Source of the DNA: Desulfosporosinus fructosivorans
GTDB taxonomy: Bacteria > Bacillota > Desulfitobacteriia > Desulfitobacteriales > Desulfitobacteriaceae
Direction: 5' to 3'
Length of the DNA: 64,000 nucleotides
Assembly (NCBI RefSeq): GCF_004766045.1
Contig: NZ_SPQQ01000001.1
Location: 248,001 to 312,000, forward strand
Position 1 is the first letter of the stretch. Each line of letters opens with the position of its first letter. Below, piece after piece: positions 61,299-64,000 of this stretch. Under the pieces are notes generated by a model. That model was not told where the DNA came from. It worked only from the letters and a program-made list of their open reading frames with translations, and did not search any database. Made by a program: the position numbers and the translations under genes.

Positions 61299-61832
61299 AT
61301 GAATTTTTTCGAAGTAGTTCAGGCTCGTCGAAGCTTACGGAGTTATTTAGATAAGCCTGTTGAGAGAGAAAAGTTGGAGCATGTCTTAGAATCAGCCAGA
61401 CTGGCACCGTCCTGGAAAAACTTACAGTGTTGGCGCTTTATTATAGTTGAAGATGCAGCTGGGCGAGAAGCCTTGGCTGACAGTATGGAAGAGACCAATC
61501 CTGGGCGAAAAGCCTTGATGGGGGTTCCGATCGTTGTCGTACTCTGTGCGCTGCCTAGTGAATCAGAAGTCTGGGAAGGCAAGGACTTTATGATGCTCGA
61601 TGCAGGCCTAGCTATGGAACATTTGGTGTTAGCAGCGACGGATCAAGGGTTGGGGACGTGTTGGCAGGGCTTGTTCAGTGAAGAGAAAGTTCGGAAAAGC
61701 TTAAACGTTCCCGATAATGTGCGAGTGGTAGCCATGACTCCGTTGGGGTATGCAGCCGAGGAGCGGCGTCCACGCCCGCGGAAAGCTATGGCGGAGATCG
61801 TTCATTATGGAAAATGGGGAGGACTTGCGTGA
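61299..61832 (+). CDS. Nitroreductase family FMN protein
   Basis: 177 residues behind AAGAGGAGGATGG. RRSLRSYLDKPVEREKLEHV and ARLAPSWKNLQCWRFIIVED at the start (FMN phosphate site) and ATDQGLGTCWQG and VVAMTPLGYAAEERRPRPRK at the end are family motifs. Reduces nitro or quinone compounds, or acts in other flavin chemistry; substrate unknown. Confidence 0.9.
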   Translation: MNFFEVVQARRSLRSYLDKPVEREKLEHVLESARLAPSWKNLQCWRFIIVEDAAGREALADSMEETNPGRKALMGVPIVVVLCALPSESEVWEGKDFMMLDAGLAMEHLVLAATDQGLGTCWQGLFSEEKVRKSLNVPDNVRVVAMTPLGYAAEERRPRPRKAMAEIVHYGKWGGLA

Positions 61833-61862
61833 CACAGCAAATATAAGGGGCATAACGAAAAC

Positions 61863-61908
61863 AAAGAAATGCAGAATAGGCTTTACGCCTATTCTGCATT
61901 TCTTTTAA
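61863..61908 (+). terminator. Terminator after the nitroreductase gene
   Basis: A perfect 19-bp stem from AAAGAAATGCAGAATAGGC with TTTAC-type loop, followed by TT. Confidence 0.9.
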
Positions 61909-61949
61909 CCATAGATTTTCAATAGTTTCTTCCCAGCCCAGAGAGTCAG

Positions 61950-62100
61950 CGATCACACGCTCCGACGCCTTTGGGCTCGTTCTAACCAAACTCAGCTTGA
62001 ATCCGCTTTCATAAAGCAGAGCGGGAAACAAGGATGTTTCCCGCCGGCAACTGGCCAAGGATGGCCGATTTGCCGAAACACTCATTCGTGTTTCGCCCTG
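61950..62100 (-). repeat. Partial, diverged copy of the dispersed repeat
   Basis: Shares GGCCAAGGATGGC and flanking pieces with copies B and C (GAGCCAAGGATGGCGAATTT), plus degenerate AACCAAACTCAGCTTG-like arm sequence. Incomplete. Confidence 0.45.
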
Positions 62101-62123
62101 CCCACTTGCAAGAAAGGGTTAAG

Positions 62124-62225
62124 CCCTAGTTTGGCACGACGGACGCATGGTCGAGGAGGTGTGACGCGGACCTTCCCTAGTTTGGTACGACGGACGCATG
62201 GCTGAGGAGGTGTCTCGCGGACCCT
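62124..62225. repeat. Tandem 51-bp repeat, two units
   Basis: Units 62124-62174 and 62175-62225 begin CCCTAGTTTGG and share ACGACGGACGCATGG and GAGGAGGTGT, about 88% identical. A third copy, inverted, is at 1051-1090. Confidence 0.85.
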
Positions 62226-62226
62226 C

Positions 62227-63474
62227 TTATCGGCTAGCTAATTGAACCGTCTTTTCAAGGACCTCTTTGGGGTCCGCATGAATACGTGCAAGTCCTAAGT
62301 CGATAGCGGCTTGAGCAACTGCCGCGGCAACTATCGGTGCTACTCGGGGATCGAAGACTCCTGGAATGATATATTGAGCATTTAACTCTTCATCAGTTAT
62401 GATTCCTGCGATCGCATACGCGGCGACGAGATTCATTTCTTCCGTAATATCACTAGCTCGGACATCTAACACGCCTCGAAACATACCTGGGAAAACCAAG
62501 ACGTTATTTACCTGATTAGGATAGTCAGAACGGCCAGTACCGACGACTGCCGCTCCTGCCGCTAAGGCTTCTTCCGGGAATATTTCCGGAGTAGGATTTG
62601 CCATTGCAAAAATAACCGCAGAATTCATAGTGGCTACCATATCTCCAGTCAGTGCACCTGGAGCTGAAACTCCAATAAAGACATCAGCACCTACCAGTGC
62701 ATCGGCTAATGAGCCTTGGAGATTCGCATGATTTGTTAGATTCGCCATCTCTCGCTGCGCTGGGTTCATCCAAAGTTCACCTGGGCAAAGGATACCGGTA
62801 CGATCGACCATGATAACATTTTTCAAACCCGCTTTTAGTAATAATTTAGTTATGGCTATTCCTGCGGAGCCAGCTCCATTAACGACTAATTTAACCTCAC
62901 TGATCTTTTTATTCACAACTCTTAAGGCATTAATAAGCGCCGCTAACACGACGATGGCTGTACCATGCTGGTCGTCATGGAAAATTGGAATGTGGGTCTC
63001 TTTTCTCAGACGTGCCTCAATTTCAAAACAGCGAGGCGCAGAAATATCCTCTAGATTTATTCCACCGAAATTAGGTTCTAAGGCCTTAACGACCTGAACT
63101 ATTTCATCGACATTCTTTGTATTTAAACAGATGGGGAACGCATTGACTCCCCCAAACTTCTTAAATAAGATGCATTTTCCTTCCATCACGGGTAAAGCTG
63201 CAAGGGGACCGATGTCACCCAAGCCTAAGACCGCTGTACCATCAGATACCACAGCAACCATATTACCCCGACCGGTGTAGTCATAGGCTGCGTCCGGATT
63301 TTCAGCAATCACTTTACAGGGTTCGGCCACACCCGGTGTATATAGAAGGCTCAAATCGTCAGGAGAATTAAGTTCTGCTTTACTAACGACTTCGAGTTTT
63401 CCGACCAGTTCTTTGTGGAGTTTTAAGGCTCGTTCTTGAATACTACTCATTTTTAGACCATCCCACTTTCTCAT
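62227..63474 (-). CDS. NAD-dependent malic enzyme
   Basis: About 407-415 residues; ATG 63474 or, better, ATG 63450 ([20 protein letters not shown]). N-terminal malic domain with [15 protein letters not shown] and the catalytic Lys region; NAD-binding Rossmann motif [15 protein letters not shown]; metal motif [22 protein letters not shown]. Converts malate to pyruvate and CO2. It follows a 2-hydroxycarboxylate symporter on the same strand, with repeat copy C between. Confidence 0.95.
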   Translation of the reverse strand: MRKWDGLKMSSIQERALKLHKELVGKLEVVSKAELNSPDDLSLLYTPGVAEPCKVIAENPDAAYDYTGRGNMVAVVSDGTAVLGLGDIGPLAALPVMEGKCILFKKFGGVNAFPICLNTKNVDEIVQVVKALEPNFGGINLEDISAPRCFEIEARLRKETHIPIFHDDQHGTAIVVLAALINALRVVNKKISEVKLVVNGAGSAGIAITKLLLKAGLKNVIMVDRTGILCPGELWMNPAQREMANLTNHANLQGSLADALVGADVFIGVSAPGALTGDMVATMNSAVIFAMANPTPEIFPEEALAAGAAVVGTGRSDYPNQVNNVLVFPGMFRGVLDVRASDITEEMNLVAAYAIAGIITDEELNAQYIIPGVFDPRVAPIVAAAVAQAAIDLGLARIHADPKEVLEKTVQLASR

Positions 63475-63540
63475 TTAGTATGTCATTATACTGCATTGGT
63501 AAGCAACTAATTATCATTTCAAAAGATTCGTATTCCATAG

Positions 63541-63874
63541 ACGGCGCACATGAAATGTGCCGTCAACCCAAAGTCACGTTCTCCGTTCTCTGACCCAAGC
63601 AGGGACGCAGTGTGACACGAGTGCGAGGTCTTTTACGTAAGCAGAAAAGCAAACTCCGTGTAAGCGACCCCAGATACGGGGCTGAGCACAGGACGTGCGA
63701 AGCCGACAACTGAGCCAAGGATGGCGAATTTGTCACGATAGTCTCCAGTGGAGATTATCGCCGTAGGCGTGTTCTTTAAAATAATACTATCGCCGAAGGA
63801 TGAACCCCGCTCCCCATTTTAGGAGCTTACACGGTTAGTTTGCTCTGCGTCGTAAGTGCCAAGCGCTGTGTCAT
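63541..63874 (-). repeat. Dispersed structured repeat, copy C
   Basis: Inverted relative to copies A and B. It begins with the GACGGCGCACATGAAATGTG/CCGTC palindrome, a two-unit heptamer tract, then GTGACACGAGTGCG ... GCGCTGTGTCAT. It has an extra internal hairpin insertion (about 63740-63800) missing from A and B. Separates the symporter and malic enzyme genes. Confidence 0.8.
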
Positions 63875-63883
63875 ACAAGTCCC

Positions 63884-64000
63884 CTAATGCCAAAGCTTCA
63901 TCAAGATAGTGGCAAGAACAATCATCGAGGCGCCACCGATCCGGGTTGAGATCTGGGCAAAGGGCATCAATTCCATCCGATTTGAGGCAGAAAGAATAGC
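63884..64000 (-). CDS. 2-hydroxycarboxylate (malate/citrate) symporter, C-terminal end
   Basis: Partial: the last 38 codons of a minus-strand gene that continues past the window. NRMELMPFAQISTRIGGASM followed by a hydrophobic helix ending KLWH is the conserved C-terminus of the 2HCT family (MaeN, CitS). It is upstream of malic enzyme in transcription order, indicating malate or citrate uptake linked to decarboxylation. Confidence 0.75.
   Translation of the reverse strand, partial: AILSASNRMELMPFAQISTRIGGASMIVLATILMKLWH

Overview
The window looks like a chromosomal segment of an anaerobic, spore-forming Firmicute, most like Desulfosporosinus/Desulfitobacterium. The reasons are strong AGGAGG-type ribosome binding sites with frequent GTG/TTG starts, sporulation-type genes (KinB-like kinase, LonB, YjcZ-like peptides, DUF421/DUF4363, a gerC remnant), an oxygen-sensitive Fe-S fumarase and ATP-driven dehydratase activase, and several genes that only make sense if UGA is read as selenocysteine. 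The organism is inferred from family knowledge; no database was searched.

Layout. 0-2 kb: a 2-hydroxyacyl-CoA dehydratase-like Fe-S protein with its ATP-dependent activator. 2-7.7 kb: a complete citrate lyase operon (citD-citE-citF-citC-citX-citG). 7.9-10.3 kb: a large secreted fibronectin III/cell-wall-binding protein. 10.5-11.9 kb: two-subunit class I fumarase. 12.4-17 kb: a zinc-ribbon protein, a siroheme protein with an altered Fe-S motif, a Cys-rich protein, a HemAT-type globin chemoreceptor and an HD-GYP-type protein. 17.4-19.4 kb: a SatD/DUF3307 pair. 19.5-24.1 kb: housekeeping genes (O-methyltransferase, rph, XTP pyrophosphatase) and a tRNA Pro-Arg-His operon. 24.4-27.7 kb: a sporulation-type kinase and a repeat-rich secreted protein. 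27.9-31.1 kb: a decaying region with gene remnants (MBL hydrolase, gerC, HMA domain) among small membrane proteins of unknown function.

31.4-43 kb is the most interesting part. A glutaredoxin-like gene with an in-frame UGA (UxxC motif) lies just before a tRNA-Leu gene. A 57-bp copy of the 3' end of that tRNA lies 10.6 kb downstream, so the interval looks like an integrated or transposed island. It starts with a Tn3 transposase remnant and holds a LysR regulator divergent from selD (UGA at the catalytic position), a TSUP permease, a CGGC-domain protein, a DsrE-like protein and a TsoY/TDT-like membrane protein whose reading frame continues 52 codons past a UGA. All three UGA codons are followed by compact hairpins at bacterial SECIS-like distances. 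Together they suggest a selenium acquisition and handling operon. Downstream are a 360-bp direct duplication, an extremely Cys-rich repeat peptide, and a response regulator that appears to start at AUU.

43-64 kb is mostly core genome: DUF421/DUF4363, tig-clpX-lonB-lonA-engB (with no clpP between tig and clpX), a RelE-type toxin-antitoxin pair whose antitoxin is very short, a Ca/Na exchanger, an EamA transporter, a LysM-ferritin-like spore/coat-type protein, a CWB2 lipoprotein, a nitroreductase, malic enzyme and the end of a 2-hydroxycarboxylate symporter. Citrate lyase, fumarase, malic enzyme and the symporter together suggest C4-dicarboxylate/citrate fermentation. Dispersed structured repeats (about 200 bp with long inverted arms) and heptameric tandem repeats are scattered between genes.
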